A stretch of DNA of 32,360 bases from assembly GCA_045590955.1 (NCBI GenBank), contig JAZNSB010000060.1, positions 1 to 32,360 of the forward strand, in the 5' to 3' direction. The notes under the pieces were generated by a model. It saw nothing but the letters and a program-made list of their open reading frames with translations, had not been told where the DNA came from and did no database searches. The first letter of the stretch is position 1. Each line of letters opens with the position of its first letter. Shown here one piece after another: positions 32,086 through 32,360 of this stretch. The DNA comes from JAZNSB01 sp045590955. Its GTDB lineage: Bacteria > Pseudomonadota > Alphaproteobacteria > RF32 > CAG-239. A program made the position numbers and the translations under genes.

Positions 32086-32151
32086 CAACTCTTTTGTAAA
32101 GCAAAAATAGAAAAAAGCAAGAAAAAGTTGAAAATAAAAACAAAAGAGTTG
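32086..32151. repeat. 12-bp inverted repeat between lipoprotein gene and tRNA-Ser
   Basis: CAACTCTTTTGT (32086-32097) and ACAAAAGAGTTG (32140-32151) are perfect inverted repeats separated by 42 A-rich bases. The right arm overlaps the -35 box of the tRNA promoter and the left lies upstream of the lipoprotein gene. It could be a shared regulator site, or an AT-rich coincidence. Confidence 0.5.
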
Positions 32152-32178
32152 AAAAAGACAAACAAATATGTTTAATAT
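32149..32178 (+). promoter_or_regulatory. Promoter for tRNA-Ser genes
   Basis: TTGAAA (32149-32154) and TAATAT (32173-32178) are separated by 18 bases, about 20 bases before tRNA-Ser(GGA). No second promoter is visible between the two tRNA genes, so they are probably co-transcribed. Confidence 0.5.
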
Positions 32179-32198
32179 CCGAATAATCCTTGTTTGTA

Positions 32199-32289
32199 GG
32201 ACAGATGGCCGAGTGGCTGAAGGCGCACGATTGGAAATCGTGTGTACGTTAATAGCGTATCGGGAGTTCGAATCTCCCTCTGTCCGCCA
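32199..32289 (+). tRNA. tRNA-Ser (GGA)
   Basis: Class II tRNA of 91 bases. The acceptor GGACAGA pairs with TCTGTCC, the anticodon stem CACGA/TCGTG holds loop TTGGAAA, there is a long variable arm around GTACGTTAATAGCGTAT, and the T arm has TTCGAAT. Discriminator G and encoded CCA follow. The anticodon GGA reads UCC and UCU. Confidence 0.96.
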
Positions 32290-32294
32290 GCAAA

Positions 32295-32360
32295 GGAGAG
32301 ATGGCAGAGTGGTTGAATGCGGTTGACTCGAAATCAATTATACTCGCAAGGGTATCGGGG
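32295..32360 (+). tRNA. tRNA-Ser (CGA), 3' end outside the window
   Basis: Starts five bases after the preceding tRNA. The 5' acceptor is GGAGAGA, the D arm contains GCAGAGTGGTTGAATGC, and the anticodon loop CTCGAAA between GTTGA and TCAAT gives anticodon CGA for UCG. A variable arm follows, and the gene is cut off in or just before the T arm. Confidence 0.92.

Noticed and set aside
32083..32337. An 84-codon minus-strand frame at the right end
   Set aside because: It is antisense to two tRNA-Ser genes and has no ribosome binding site.
32199..32360. Tandem tRNA-Ser genes as an integration site with a nearby island
   Set aside because: No integrase, direct repeat or change of composition is visible in the window.

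Overview
This window looks like an AT-rich chromosomal segment of a flagellated alphaproteobacterium. It codes on both strands, is densely packed, and shows no phage, insertion sequence or CRISPR array. The placement rests on an alphaproteobacterial-type flagellin N-terminus at the left edge, a DivL-like multi-PAS protein, a short J-domain protein of an alphaproteobacterial type, and a sigma-54 (RpoN) promoter. The low GC suggests a host-associated or gut lineage rather than a classical free-living one; this is inference, and I cannot name the genus.

Layout. 1-402: start of a flagellin gene read leftwards, with a long structured leader and a sigma-70 promoter. 403-6446: mutM, a J-domain protein, a lysine-rich unknown, a DivL-like multi-PAS protein without kinase, tsaB, and a membrane-anchored TPR-like protein. 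6537-10356: a membrane protein with a degenerate EEP (endonuclease/exonuclease/phosphatase) domain, a Lon-family ATP-dependent protease, and a small unknown whose start codon lies in a 12-bp hairpin. 10353-12826 (minus): an acyl-ACP thioesterase and a lytic transglycosylase behind a near-consensus sigma-54 promoter, then an N-formylglutamate amidohydrolase-like gene. 12935-17184: tRNA-Val, a DUF1566-like protein, gpsA, a small unknown, and a tightly coupled operon of a secreted unknown, rsmE and a LuxR-type response regulator. 17267-22439: cmk and rpsA (conserved neighbours), then a two-gene envelope operon of a family 2 glycosyltransferase and a phosphoethanolamine-transferase-like enzyme. 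22473-26104 (minus): tRNA-Ala, a small membrane protein, a secreted class I glutamine-amidotransferase-like protein, and rpsB-tsf with a structured leader. 26302-32360: an autotransporter, parE, a lipoprotein and two tandem tRNA-Ser genes.

How they fit together. Most genes are core housekeeping: translation (rpsA, rpsB, tsf, tsaB, rsmE, four tRNAs), DNA repair and topology (mutM, parE), nucleotide and lipid precursors (cmk, gpsA), and protein quality control (Lon-like, J protein). The rest concern the cell surface: flagellin, transglycosylase, glycosyltransferase, pEtN transferase, autotransporter and lipoprotein. I see no clear new multi-gene defence or metabolic system. The best leads are regulatory and structural: the sigma-54 transglycosylase/thioesterase operon, the kinase-less DivL-like protein, the rsmE-luxR ATGA overlap, the structured leaders of flagellin, rpsA and rpsB, the hairpin over the 9859 start codon, and a MutM lacking its last zinc cysteine.
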